From Streptomyces sp. AC512_CC834 (GTDB lineage Bacteria; Actinomycetota; Actinomycetes; Streptomycetales; Streptomycetaceae): DNA of 64,000 nt. The stretch spans positions 62,001 through 126,000 of the forward strand of contig NZ_JAGMUO010000024.1 of assembly GCF_019049325.1 (NCBI RefSeq), written 5' to 3'. The notes under the pieces were generated by a model. That model searched no databases, was not told the DNA's origin, and saw only the letters and a list, made by a program, of their open reading frames with translations. The translations under genes and the position numbers were made by a program. The first letter of the stretch is position 1. Each line of letters opens with the position of its first letter. Below, in pieces: positions 30,109-38,383 of the stretch.

Positions 30109-32319
30109 ATGGGACGCGCTGAGCGCGAGGCCGTCGCACGCGGCACCCGGCTCCACGAGGCCGCGCTGACGCTCGCCGGTGACCACGAACGGGCCGTCGA
30201 CGCCGTCCGGGCAGCCCTTGAGCCACTGCACGACGAGGCCGTGGCGCAGGCCCTCGACGCCATCCCCGTGGCCCGGCTGCAGGACGTCACCGACGGGCGG
30301 CTGCGGCTGGGGGCCGTCGAGCAGAGCGGCCTCGGCACGGTCCGGGCCGTACTCGACGCCGGCCCCTACCGGCTGCGGCAGATACCGGGCGTGGGGCAGC
30401 GGACCGTCGACCAGATCGTCGCCGCCGCACGGCAGTTGGCTCAGGCGGCCGGTGAGACGGCCGCCGTGCACCTGGACGTGGACCGGCCCGAGCCGCGCAC
30501 GACCGCGCTGGTCGTGGCCCTGCACGTGCTGGCGGAGGCGGGCCCGGAGTCACATCGCGCGGCCGACGCGGCGACCGCGCTCACCCGGCGGCTCGGACCG
30601 CTGCTGGCCGACGCCCGCCCGGCCGCCGGGCGGACCGGACTGCTGCTGGCCGGACGGGCCAGGAAGGCCCGTGTGCTGGAGGCCGTCGCGGCGATCCGGT
30701 CCCTCACCGAGGAGGCCGAGCGGGCGGGCACCCACGAACTGCTCGCCCAGGCCTCGGTGGACCTGCTGCGCGGACCGGCGGGCGACCTCGCGGCCTGGAC
30801 CGACTTCGAACTGCGCTCCGCCGAGTACTACGGCCTGCTCGGCGAGATCGCCGGACGGGCCCCCGACACCGCGGCCGCCGAGGGATTCCTGCCCGACGAC
30901 ATCGCGGAGCGGGTGCGCGGCCTGCGCCTCGACGACTCCCACCGCCGGGTGTCCCTGCGCGGATACCAGGCGTTCGGCGCGCGCTTCGCCCTGGCGCTCG
31001 GCCGGGTGATGCTGGGCGACGAGATGGGCCTCGGCAAGACCATCCAGGCCATCGCGGCCCTGGCCCACCTGGCGGCCGGCGGGCGGACCCACTTCCTGGT
31101 GGTGTGCCCGGCGAGCGTCCTGGTCAACTGGACGCGCGAGATCGAGACCCGCAGCACCCTGCGGGCCATGCCGCTGCACGGCCCGGACCGGCAGGACGCC
31201 TTCACCGACTGGCGGGAGCGGGGCGGGGTCGCGGTGACCACCTTCGAATCCCTGCGCGGCTTCCCGGAACCGGACGGGGGCGAACTCGCGATGCTGGTGG
31301 TCGACGAGGCGCACTCCGTGAAGAATCCGCAGGCCCTGCGGTCGCAGGCGGTCGACCGGTGGGCCGCCCACGGCGAGCACGTGCTGTTCATGACGGGTAC
31401 GCCGATGGAGAACCGGGTCGCCGAGTTCCGCAACCTGGTCCGGATGCTCGACCCGGGCGTGGCCGACCGTCTCGAGGACGGCACCGGACTGGCCGGCTCG
31501 GTGGCCTTCCGCAAGGCGGTCGCCCCGGTCTACCTGCGCCGCAACCAGACGGACGTCCTCACCGAACTGCCCAGTCTCCAGCACACGGACGAGTGGGAGG
31601 AGCTGAGCGCCGGCGACGAGGAGGCCTACCGCGAGGCCGTGGCCGACGGCAACTTCATGGCGATGCGCAGGGCGGCGTACGCGCGCCCCGAGAAGTCCGC
31701 CAAGCTCGGGCGGCTGCGGGAGATCGTGCGGGAGGCCGGGGAGAACGGGCTCAAGGTCGTCGTCTTCTCCCACTTCCGGAACGTCCTGAGCGTGGTCGAG
31801 GACGACTTGGACACCAAGGACACCAAGGACACCTTGGTCGGTGCGGGACCCGGTGCGCACGGCCGCGTGTTCGGTCCGCTCACCGGTGCCGTGCCGCCCG
31901 CCCGCAGGCAGCAGATCGTCGACGAGTTCACCGCCGCGTCCGGTCCGGCGGTACTGCTCGCGCAGATCCAGGCGGCCGGGGTCGGGCTCAACCTCCAGGC
32001 CGCCTCGGTGGTGATCCTGTGCGAGCCCCAGATCAAGCCGACCATCGAGCACCAGGCCATCGCCCGCGCCCACCGCATGGGTCAGGTCCGACCGGTCCGT
32101 GTGCACCGGCTCCTGGCCACCGGCGGAGTGGACGAGCGGATGGTGCGGATGCTGGAGAGGAAGGCCCGCCTCTTCGACGCCTACGCCCGGCGCAGCGCCG
32201 TGGCCGAGTCGACGCCGGACGCCGTGGACGTGTCGGACACCGACCTGGCCCGCCGGATCGTCGAGGAGGAACAGACCCGCCTCGGCCTGAGCGACGAACG
32301 TCCCGCACCGACGCCCTGA
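30109..32319 (+). CDS. SNF2-family DEAD/H helicase-like ATPase
   Basis: A 736-residue protein. The N-terminal third is helical and contains a helix-hairpin-helix-like segment (YRLRQIPGVGQRTVDQIV, about 85-105). The SNF2 motor begins near residue 280 (LRGYQAFGARFAL): motif I GDEMGLGKTIQ (about 303), motif Ia CPASVLVNW, motif II VVDEAHSVKN (about 398) and motif III FMTGTPMEN. Motif V is QAAGVGLNLQAAS and motif VI QAIARAHRMGQ (about 653). A small DTKDTKDTL repeat sits between the lobes. SNF2 ATPases translocate on duplex DNA; bacterial ones act in transcription recycling, repair or defence. It appears monocistronic, so its role is undefined. Confidence 0.9.
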   Translation: MGRAEREAVARGTRLHEAALTLAGDHERAVDAVRAALEPLHDEAVAQALDAIPVARLQDVTDGRLRLGAVEQSGLGTVRAVLDAGPYRLRQIPGVGQRTVDQIVAAARQLAQAAGETAAVHLDVDRPEPRTTALVVALHVLAEAGPESHRAADAATALTRRLGPLLADARPAAGRTGLLLAGRARKARVLEAVAAIRSLTEEAERAGTHELLAQASVDLLRGPAGDLAAWTDFELRSAEYYGLLGEIAGRAPDTAAAEGFLPDDIAERVRGLRLDDSHRRVSLRGYQAFGARFALALGRVMLGDEMGLGKTIQAIAALAHLAAGGRTHFLVVCPASVLVNWTREIETRSTLRAMPLHGPDRQDAFTDWRERGGVAVTTFESLRGFPEPDGGELAMLVVDEAHSVKNPQALRSQAVDRWAAHGEHVLFMTGTPMENRVAEFRNLVRMLDPGVADRLEDGTGLAGSVAFRKAVAPVYLRRNQTDVLTELPSLQHTDEWEELSAGDEEAYREAVADGNFMAMRRAAYARPEKSAKLGRLREIVREAGENGLKVVVFSHFRNVLSVVEDDLDTKDTKDTLVGAGPGAHGRVFGPLTGAVPPARRQQIVDEFTAASGPAVLLAQIQAAGVGLNLQAASVVILCEPQIKPTIEHQAIARAHRMGQVRPVRVHRLLATGGVDERMVRMLERKARLFDAYARRSAVAESTPDAVDVSDTDLARRIVEEEQTRLGLSDERPAPTP

Positions 32320-32349
32320 GCCGCGTTGCGTCCCGCGCCCTGAGCCGCG

Positions 32350-33273
32350 TCACTCCCCGTCGGCCACCCGGCGGCACGCCTCCACGTATCCCCTGACCAG
32401 GGGCCGCTCCTCGTCCTCGCGGCGCCAGGCCAGGGCGTAGCGGCTGGGGCCAAGGCCCCTGACCGGGCGGGTGGTCACGCCGCCCAGGGTGATCAGCGGG
32501 GCGTTGCCCACGGCCACGAGGCAGATGCCGAGGCCGGCGACCAGGGCCTCGTACGTCTCCTCCGTGCCGGAGATCTCGGCGCCGACGAGCGGGGGTCGGA
32601 CTTCGGGGCCCTCCAGCGTGCGCCGTTCCTCCAGTGCCAGCCAGAAGTCGCGCAGCACGCCCGCCTCCGGCGGCAGGGCGAGGAACGGCTCGTCGGCCAG
32701 GTCGGCGAAGTCGAGTTCCGTGCGGGCGGCGAGGCGGTGGGTCTCGGGGAGGGCGACCAGGCGCGGTTCCTCGGCGACCACCGTCCAGGCGTAGCGGCCG
32801 GCGTCGGGCAGCGGCAGCCACACGTACGCGACGTCGGCCGTGCCGTCGGCCAAGCCGGCGGTCGGGTCCTCCCAGGTCATCTGCCGCAGCCGCACCACCG
32901 CGTCCGGGTGGGCCGCGGTGAAGCGGGAGCGGATCGCCGGCAGCAGGCCGCCGCGGCCGGGGCTGGTGCTCATCCCGACCACCAGAGTGCCGCGCCGCGC
33001 GGCCCGGACCGCCGCCATCGCAGCCGCGCCCTCGGCCCAGTCGGCCAGCACCCGCCGGGCGTGCGGCAGCAGCGCCGTGCCCGCCTCGGTGAGCGTCACG
33101 CCGTGCGACTCGCGACGGAACAGCTCGGCCCCCAACTGCCGCTCCAGCGCCCGGATCTGCTTGCTCAGCGCCGGCTGGGACACGTACAGCCGTTCGGCCG
33201 CCCGCGTGAAGTGCAGTTCCTCGGCCACCGTCGCGAAGTAGCGCAGCTCCCGCACGTGTACGTCCGTCGCCAT
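32350..33273 (-). CDS. LysR-type transcriptional regulator
   Basis: A 307-residue regulator. The winged helix (about 5-65) reads ELRYFATVAEELHFTRAAERL and VSQPALSKQIRALERQLGAELF. The C-terminal effector domain starts near 95 (LVVGMSTSPGRGGLLP). It is divergent from a short-chain dehydrogenase gene and its start codon lies within a perfect dyad (33272-33286). Regulation of itself and of the dehydrogenase is the usual arrangement. Confidence 0.92.
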   Translation of the reverse strand: MATDVHVRELRYFATVAEELHFTRAAERLYVSQPALSKQIRALERQLGAELFRRESHGVTLTEAGTALLPHARRVLADWAEGAAAMAAVRAARRGTLVVGMSTSPGRGGLLPAIRSRFTAAHPDAVVRLRQMTWEDPTAGLADGTADVAYVWLPLPDAGRYAWTVVAEEPRLVALPETHRLAARTELDFADLADEPFLALPPEAGVLRDFWLALEERRTLEGPEVRPPLVGAEISGTEETYEALVAGLGICLVAVGNAPLITLGGVTTRPVRGLGPSRYALAWRREDEERPLVRGYVEACRRVADGE

Positions 33274-33292
33274 AACCGATGGTTATCACCAT
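33272..33292. promoter_or_regulatory. Overlapping dyads in LysR/SDR intergenic region
   Basis: ATAACC-GAT-GGTTAT (33272-33286) is a perfect dyad that includes the LysR start codon. ATGGT-TATC-ACCAT (33279-33292) overlaps it. Both lie about 90-110 bases upstream of the dehydrogenase start and could be the LysR binding site. Confidence 0.5.
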
Positions 33293-33380
33293 GGGTCTTG
33301 GACGGGCAACCGGACCTCCGGGCACAGTCGTTGGCGGATACGGAAAGCCGGACGGAAAGACGAGCCGCGAGGGAGTCGAT

Positions 33381-34211
33381 ATGAACAAGGTATGGCTGAT
33401 CACCGGTGCGAGCAGCGGATTCGGGCGGGCGATCGCCGAGGCCGCCCTGGCCGACGGTGATGTCGTGGTCGGCGCGGCACGGCGCCCCGAGGCGCTCGAC
33501 GACCTCGTGGCCGCGCACCCCGACCAGATGGAGGCGCTGCGCCTCGACGTAGCCGACACGGCAGCCGCCGGGGACGCCGTACGGGACGTGGTGGCGCGGC
33601 ACGGTCGGATCGACGTGCTGGTCAACAACGCCGGCCGGACACACGTCGGTGCCTTCGAGGAGACCGGCGAGGACGAACTGCGGGCGCTGTTCGACGTGCA
33701 CGTCTTCGGGCCTGCCGCGCTGACCCGGGCCGTGCTGCCGCACATGCGGGAGCGGCGCTCGGGCGCCATCGTGCAGATGAGCAGCATGGGCGGGCAACTG
33801 TCCTTCGCGGGGTTCTCCGCGTACAGCGGCACGAAGTTCGCGCTGGAGGGCCTGTCCGAGGGGCTCGCGGACGAGGTGCGGGAGTTCGGCGTCAAGGTGC
33901 TGATCGTCGAGCCGGGCTCCTTCCGCACTGGGCTCTTCGAGGCTGGCAACGCGGGCATCAGCACGGACAGCGGTCTGTACGCCAAGGTCGGCCAGACCCG
34001 CGGGATGATCGCCGGGAGCGACGGCAGCCAGCCCGGTGACCCCGCCAAGGCGGCGGCCGTCATCCGTGCCGCCCTGGCGGCCGAGCACACCCCGCTGCGG
34101 CTGCCGCTCGGCGACGACGGGGTCAGCGCCGTCCTCGGCCACCTCGGCCAGGTCCGCGAGGACGTCGAGGCCTGGGAGAAGCACACCCGGGCCACCGCGT
34201 TCGACGACTGA
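33381..34211 (+). CDS. Short-chain dehydrogenase/reductase
   Basis: A 276-residue classical SDR. It has the NAD(P) loop TGASSGFGRA (about residue 8), the ARRPEAL basic pair suggesting NADPH, LRLDVAD, VNNAGRTH, the catalytic Ser in QMSSMGGQ and Tyr-Lys in YSGTKFALEG (about 153). The extended C-terminus and the EPGSFRTGL motif fit the SDR5-like oxidoreductases of unknown substrate. ATG 33381 has GAGGGAG upstream. It is controlled, by inference, by the divergent LysR gene. Confidence 0.92.
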   Translation: MNKVWLITGASSGFGRAIAEAALADGDVVVGAARRPEALDDLVAAHPDQMEALRLDVADTAAAGDAVRDVVARHGRIDVLVNNAGRTHVGAFEETGEDELRALFDVHVFGPAALTRAVLPHMRERRSGAIVQMSSMGGQLSFAGFSAYSGTKFALEGLSEGLADEVREFGVKVLIVEPGSFRTGLFEAGNAGISTDSGLYAKVGQTRGMIAGSDGSQPGDPAKAAAVIRAALAAEHTPLRLPLGDDGVSAVLGHLGQVREDVEAWEKHTRATAFDD

Positions 34212-34434
34212 GCCGCGGGCGGACGCAGGAGGAGAGGGGCCTGCCGTCTCCGCGGTACGGTTCCGGGGCCACAGGGGCCACAGGGGCCACACGCCCACGG
34301 TGGAGAACACGTGCCGCCGCGCGCATACCATGCGCTCAGTGATCGGTCGGCCACCCGCGAGGCCGGCCACCGTTTCGCGGCGCCTCCGCGCCTCCGCGTC
34401 TTCGCCCGAACCCTGGAAGAGGAGCACGGTACAC

Positions 34435-35592
34435 GTGTCCATACCGCCGCCGCCCGGGCCCCAAGGGCCCTACGCCCAGGGGCCGTATCCGCAGGGGCCT
34501 TACCCGGGTGCCTGGGGGCAGCCCTACGGCGTCCACCCCCGGCAGGCGCCCCTCAACGGGCTTGCCGTCGCCGCGTTCGTGCTCGGTGTCCTGTGCTTCG
34601 TGCCGGCGGTCGGGCTCGTGCTGGGACTGATCGCGCTGGCCGGGATCCGCAGGCGGGGGGAGCGGGGCAAGGGGTTCGCGGTGGCCGGGTGCGTGCTGTC
34701 CTCGGTGGGGCTCGCACTGTGGGTGGTGGCGCTCTCCACGGGCGCCGTCGCCGGCTTCTGGGACGGCTTCCGGGACGTCGCGCGCGGCGAGGGCACCGCC
34801 TACTCCCTCGAGAAGGGCCAGTGCTTCACCACTCCGGGCGGCTCCCTCCAGGGCGTGACGTACGACGTCGACCAGGTGCCCTGCGAAGAGGAGCACGACG
34901 GCGAGGTGTTCGCCTCCTTCGAGTTGCCGGGCGGTTCCTACCCGGGCGACGCGGACCTCACACGGGCCGCCGACGACCGGTGCTACGCCCTCCAGGACGC
35001 CTACGCGATGGACCGGTGGGCGCTGCCGGCCGATGTCGACGTGTACTACCTGACCCCGACCTCCGGGAGCTGGCGGACCGGCGACCGCGAGATCACCTGC
35101 CTGTTCGGGAACACGGACGAACGCTCCACGCTGACCGGCTCACTGCGCAACGACGTCGCCCGGCTCGACCCGGACCAGCACACGTACCTGCTGGCGGAGG
35201 GCTACCTGAACCGGGCCATGGACGAGGTGCCCGAGGCGGCGGCCGTCGAGGACGACTTCGCGGGCTACCGGGTCTGGGCGGGGCAGGTGTCGGAGGCGCT
35301 CAGGGGCGAGATCACCATGCTGGAGCGGCACGGCTGGCCCGCCGGCGCCGAGCGTCCGGTCGCCGGGCTGGTCGAGGACCTTCAGGCGGCGCGGAAGGAG
35401 TGGGGCCTGGCCGCGAAGGCCACCGGTCTCGACGCGTTCTACGAGCACTACGGCAGGGGCTACGACCTCGTCGTGGCCGACACCACGGTCACCGCCCGCA
35501 AGGCTCTGGGCCTGGCCACCACGCCGCCCGACTACGAGGGCGGCGGTGACGGCGACGGCGGTGGGGGAGACGAACCCGGCCTGGAGGTGTGA
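34435..35592 (+). CDS. DUF4190 and septum-formation domain membrane protein
   Basis: A 385-residue protein. Residues 1-35 are a Pro/Gly/Tyr-rich cytoplasmic tail (GPYAQGPYPQGPYPG). Two membrane segments form a DUF4190 unit (about 40-105: LNGLAVAAFVLGVL and GFAVAGCVLSSVGLALWVV). An extracytoplasmic 'septum formation' domain follows (about 120-235), with paired cysteines in KGQCFT, QVPCEEEHDGEVF, DDRCYAL and ITCLFG. The remainder is helical. The GTG at 34435 has GAGGAG about 11 bases upstream. A role in envelope or septum biology is suggested only by the domain name. Confidence 0.8.
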   Translation: MSIPPPPGPQGPYAQGPYPQGPYPGAWGQPYGVHPRQAPLNGLAVAAFVLGVLCFVPAVGLVLGLIALAGIRRRGERGKGFAVAGCVLSSVGLALWVVALSTGAVAGFWDGFRDVARGEGTAYSLEKGQCFTTPGGSLQGVTYDVDQVPCEEEHDGEVFASFELPGGSYPGDADLTRAADDRCYALQDAYAMDRWALPADVDVYYLTPTSGSWRTGDREITCLFGNTDERSTLTGSLRNDVARLDPDQHTYLLAEGYLNRAMDEVPEAAAVEDDFAGYRVWAGQVSEALRGEITMLERHGWPAGAERPVAGLVEDLQAARKEWGLAAKATGLDAFYEHYGRGYDLVVADTTVTARKALGLATTPPDYEGGGDGDGGGGDEPGLEV

Positions 35593-35683
35593 CGGCGGCC
35601 ATAGCGGGGAGAAAGTGCCTGCGCATAGCCCTCGGGCTCCGCAAGTCATCACATCGAGTGATTCTTTGGCCTTCGCTTGCCTG

Positions 35684-35725
35684 GTACAACCTACGGTTGC
35701 CACGCTGTTGCTGTCTGTACAACCT
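35684..35725 (+). promoter_or_regulatory. Repeated GTACAACCT operators before GntR gene
   Basis: GTACAACCT occurs at 35684-35692 and 35717-35725. The first is part of the perfect dyad CAACC-TAC-GGTTG (35687-35699). The second ends 14 bases before the GTG start. Autoregulation by the GntR protein is the simplest reading. Confidence 0.5.
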
Positions 35726-35739
35726 GATGGGAGCGGCCA

Positions 35740-36492
35740 GTGACATTCGGTGAGCAGCCGGCGTATCTGCGTGTCGCGGGTGATCTCCGCAAGAAGATCG
35801 CCGACGGCCTGCTGCCGCCCCATACCCGCCTTCCGTCCCAGGCGCGGATCCGCGAGGAGTACGGCGTCTCGGACACCGTCGCCCTGGAGGCGCGCAAGGT
35901 GCTGATGGCCGAGGGTCTGGTCGAGGGCCGCTCCGGTTCCGGCACCTATGTGCGCGAGCGGCCCGTCCCCCGGCGCGTCGCCCGCTCCGGGTACCGGCCG
36001 GCCGGCGGCGCCACGCCCTTCCGGCAGGAGCAGGCCGACGGCGACGCGCGCGGCACCTGGGAGTCGCGCAGCGAGCAGGCCGAGGCGAGCGGAGCCGTGG
36101 CCGAGCGGCTCGGGATCAAGCCCGGCGACCGGGTGATGTGCACGCGGTACGTCTTCCGGGAGGCCGGCGAGGCCATCATGCTCTCCACCTCGTGGGAGCC
36201 GCTGGACCTCACCGGCCGCACGCCGGTGATGCTGCCCGAGGAGGGGCCGCTGGGCGGCATGGGCGTCGTCGAGCGGATGGCCGCCATCGACGTCGTCGTC
36301 GACAACGTCACCGAGGAGGTCGGCGCCCGCCCCGGCCTCGCCGAGGAGCTGCTCGCCCTGGGGGGCGTACCGGGGCACGTGGTCGTGGTCATCCAGCGCA
36401 CGTTCTACGCCTCGGGCCGCGCGGTCGAGACCGCCGACGTGGTCGTCCCGGCCGACCGGTACCGGGTGGCGTACCACCTGCCCGTCAAGTAG
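35740..36492 (+). CDS. GntR-family regulator with UTRA domain
   Basis: A 250-residue HutC-type GntR regulator. The winged helix (about 5-72) has YLRVAGDLRKKIADGLLP, LPSQARIREEYGVSD and GSGTYVRER. The UTRA effector domain (about 105-245) includes VMCTRYVFRE, ERMAAIDVVVDNVTEEV and VVVIQRTFYASGRAVETADVVVPADRY. The GTG start lies 14 bases after the second GTACAACCT copy. No target gene is adjacent on either side in an obvious operon. Confidence 0.92.
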   Translation: MTFGEQPAYLRVAGDLRKKIADGLLPPHTRLPSQARIREEYGVSDTVALEARKVLMAEGLVEGRSGSGTYVRERPVPRRVARSGYRPAGGATPFRQEQADGDARGTWESRSEQAEASGAVAERLGIKPGDRVMCTRYVFREAGEAIMLSTSWEPLDLTGRTPVMLPEEGPLGGMGVVERMAAIDVVVDNVTEEVGARPGLAEELLALGGVPGHVVVVIQRTFYASGRAVETADVVVPADRYRVAYHLPVK

Positions 36493-36929
36493 CGGCGTCG
36501 CCGAGGGAGTTCACGCGCCCTTCCGTGGCGTGAGGCCGCGCTGAGGGCGTGGTGTGAAGCCGTGGCGTGAAGCCCCGGCGTGAAGCCGTGGTGTGAGATG
36601 GCGCACGCCTGTCGTGCGCCGTCCACGCCCTTTTCCTCCGCTCGCACACGTGTCCGCCGCCCGCGCCGGCGTCCGCGCGGCGCCGGAATCCGGTCGTTCC
36701 CGCAGGTCGCTTCCCTTGGTGCCGTTATGCCTGTGACCGGAGGCATCGGCGTGCGGGGACGGCGCGTTCTGTATCGTGCGCCCCCTGCGTTCTGGCTGGT
36801 TGCGTACCTCTTTGTGCAAAGCCGTATTCGCTCCGTGAAGGTTGGGCGTAGGCTCGGGCATATGCGGATTGCGGTTTCCTTGGCGGGTGGGGCACGGCGC
36901 AAGCCGTGGGCGGGAAGTGGAGGGGCGCG
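36493..36929 (+). other. Intergenic region between GntR and small protein: repeat, stem-loop, possible promoter
   Basis: This 437-base stretch has no convincing gene. From about 36524 to 36600 it holds a degenerate 12- to 15-base repeat built on GCGTGAAGCC/GTGGTGTGA. A stem-loop GCGCACG-CCTGT-CGTGCGC (36601-36619) could end GntR transcription. TAGGCT at 36849-36854, about 76 bases before the small-protein ATG, is a plausible -10 element with a poor -35. Confidence 0.5.
36601..36619 (+). terminator. Stem-loop after GntR gene
   Basis: GCGCACG pairs perfectly with CGTGCGC around CCTGT, 109 bases after the GntR stop. It is short for a terminator and lacks a T-run. Confidence 0.35.
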
Positions 36930-37121
36930 ATGAACGACAGTACGGTCACTCTTCCCTGGCTGGTCTTCCGGCAGGACGACAACGGCAATCGCTACCGCGT
37001 GGGCAGGTACGCGACCCGGGCCGAGGCCCAGAAGATCGCGGACACCCTCGACGGTCGCGGGCAGCGGCAGCTCTACTGGGTCGAGAGGCTCGGCACGACC
37101 GGAACGGGCACGGTGGACTGA
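36930..37121 (+). CDS. Small SPOR-like hypothetical protein (63 aa)
   Basis: A 63-residue soluble protein with WLVFRQDDNGNRYRVGRYATRAEA, then IADTLDGRGQRQLYWVERLG. The W-x-VFRQDxxGNxYxVGRYxTRxEA pattern is conserved in a family of tiny Streptomyces proteins and resembles a single SPOR-like beta-alpha unit. GGAGG lies 6 bases before the ATG. It stands alone between a repeat-bearing intergenic region and the Nudix gene. Its function is unknown. Confidence 0.8.
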   Translation: MNDSTVTLPWLVFRQDDNGNRYRVGRYATRAEAQKIADTLDGRGQRQLYWVERLGTTGTGTVD

Positions 37122-37196
37122 CCGCGCCGGACGGACTGACCGCGCCGCCTGCCCTGGCGGCGCGGGCCGCCCCGGACGGGCCGTAGGCTCCGGCGC

Positions 37197-37625
37197 ATGA
37201 CGGAACGGATCGTGGTGGGCGCCGCCCTGGTCGACGGCGGGCGTCTGCTCGCCGCGCGCCGCAGCGCGCCGGCCGAACTGGCCGGACGGTGGGAGCTGCC
37301 CGGCGGCAAGGTCGAGGCGGGCGAGACGCCCGAGGCGGCCCTAGTGCGCGAACTGCGCGAGGAACTCGGGGTGGCGGCCGAGCCCGGTGAGCGCGTCCCG
37401 GGGCAGTGGCCCCTGAGGCCGCCGTTCGTCCTGCACGTGTGGATCGCGCGCCTCCTCCCCGGCTCCGCCGCCCCCGAACCCCTCGAGGACCACGACGACC
37501 TGCGCTGGCTGACCCCCGCCCAGGTGTGGGACGTGCCCTGGCTCGACCAGGACGTGCCGGCCGTCGAGCAGGTGCTCGGACACCTCGCGACGAACACCGT
37601 GAACGGCGGTACCGAGCCCGGATAA
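37197..37625 (+). CDS. Nudix hydrolase (MutT-like)
   Basis: A 142-residue Nudix protein with an intact box: GGKVEAGETPEAALVREL followed by REELGV (about residues 37-60; Gx5Ex7REUxEExGU). The first strand IVVGAALVDGGRLLAARR is like MutT 8-oxo-dGTP pyrophosphatases, which remove oxidised nucleotides. It could equally hydrolyse other nucleoside diphosphate derivatives. It is followed by an anti-sigma-type ATPase gene with an inverted repeat in the gap. Confidence 0.92.
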   Translation: MTERIVVGAALVDGGRLLAARRSAPAELAGRWELPGGKVEAGETPEAALVRELREELGVAAEPGERVPGQWPLRPPFVLHVWIARLLPGSAAPEPLEDHDDLRWLTPAQVWDVPWLDQDVPAVEQVLGHLATNTVNGGTEPG

Positions 37626-37641
37626 AGGGTATGTGCCCATT

Positions 37642-37671
37642 AACCCCACGAAACCGGACAAGGGTGGGGTT
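37642..37671. promoter_or_regulatory. Inverted repeat between Nudix and ATPase genes
   Basis: AACCCCAC and GTGGGGTT pair perfectly over 8 bases with a 14-base spacer, 17 bases after the Nudix stop and just before the ATPase start. It may be an operator or a weak terminator. Confidence 0.4.
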
Positions 37672-37684
37672 GCCGGCCGGGGAA

Positions 37685-38092
37685 GTGAGCGGCGTGATCG
37701 ACAGCGAGGGCGGCTGTGCCGAGTGGGTCTTTCCCGCGGCGCCGGAGGCCGTGCGCACCGCCCGCTCCCTGGTCCGCCGCACCCTGGCCGAGTGGGACCT
37801 CGACGGCGTCGGCGACATCGCCGCCCTGCTGGTCAGCGAACTGGTCACCAACGCCCTGCGGCACGCCACCGGACCCATCGGCGTCCGCCTGGTCCGCCGG
37901 CCCGCCGGAGCCGCCGGGGTGCTGCTGGTGGAGGTCTCCGACCCGCTGCGGGACCCGCCCCGCGAGCGCGTCGCCCACCCCGAGGACGAGGACGGCCGGG
38001 GTCTGCAGTTGGTGGCGGCCGCCACCCGCCGCTGGGGCACCCGGCCCGGCGAGGCGGGCAAGACGGTGTGGTTCGAACTCACGGTGCCCTGA
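37685..38092 (+). CDS. Anti-sigma-factor-like ATPase (HATPase_c_2, RsbW/SpoIIAB type)
   Basis: A 135-residue single-domain GHKL ATPase. It has EAVRTARSLVRRTLAEW, the N box LLVSELVTNALRHA (about residue 55), the G1 box EDEDGRGLQLVAAAT and the closing GKTVWFEL. Such proteins phosphorylate anti-sigma antagonists or bind sigma factors directly. The start is uncertain: GTG 37685, GTG 37694 and ATG 37631 are all in frame. Its C-terminal half closely resembles the ATPase domain at the end of the large phosphatase 300 bases downstream (shared GRGLQLV and GKTVWFEL), so the two may be related by duplication. Confidence 0.85.
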   Translation: MSGVIDSEGGCAEWVFPAAPEAVRTARSLVRRTLAEWDLDGVGDIAALLVSELVTNALRHATGPIGVRLVRRPAGAAGVLLVEVSDPLRDPPRERVAHPEDEDGRGLQLVAAATRRWGTRPGEAGKTVWFELTVP

Positions 38093-38102
38093 CAGCGCGA
38101 CA

Positions 38103-38117
38103 GGTGCGTGACGCACC
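38103..38117 (+). terminator. Short stem-loop after anti-sigma ATPase
   Basis: GGTGCG-TGA-CGCACC starts 11 bases after the stop. It is small but perfect. The 270 bases that follow up to the phosphatase start show only a local AT-rich patch (CAATATATACC, 38140-38150) as a possible promoter element. Confidence 0.35.
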
Positions 38118-38383
38118 GTTACCGGCGTGGCGAAATGTCCCAATATATACCTCTGCTCCGAGGGTCAACCGGTTCAGGCCACTGGCAGTTGTCGAACTCC
38201 GTGGTTCGATGCCGTGTCCGCTGGTTAGAAGACTGGAAGTGTTGTCACGGTCCGGACCGAAAACCATCGGGACCGTGCTGTGATCGTGAACACCGTGTCG
38301 TGCGGCGCCGTAGTGCTGGATACTGCGGGCAGCCGCTCCCGGTGACCGGTGCCGGACGCGGTGAGCTGGAGGGGACGGTTCGC

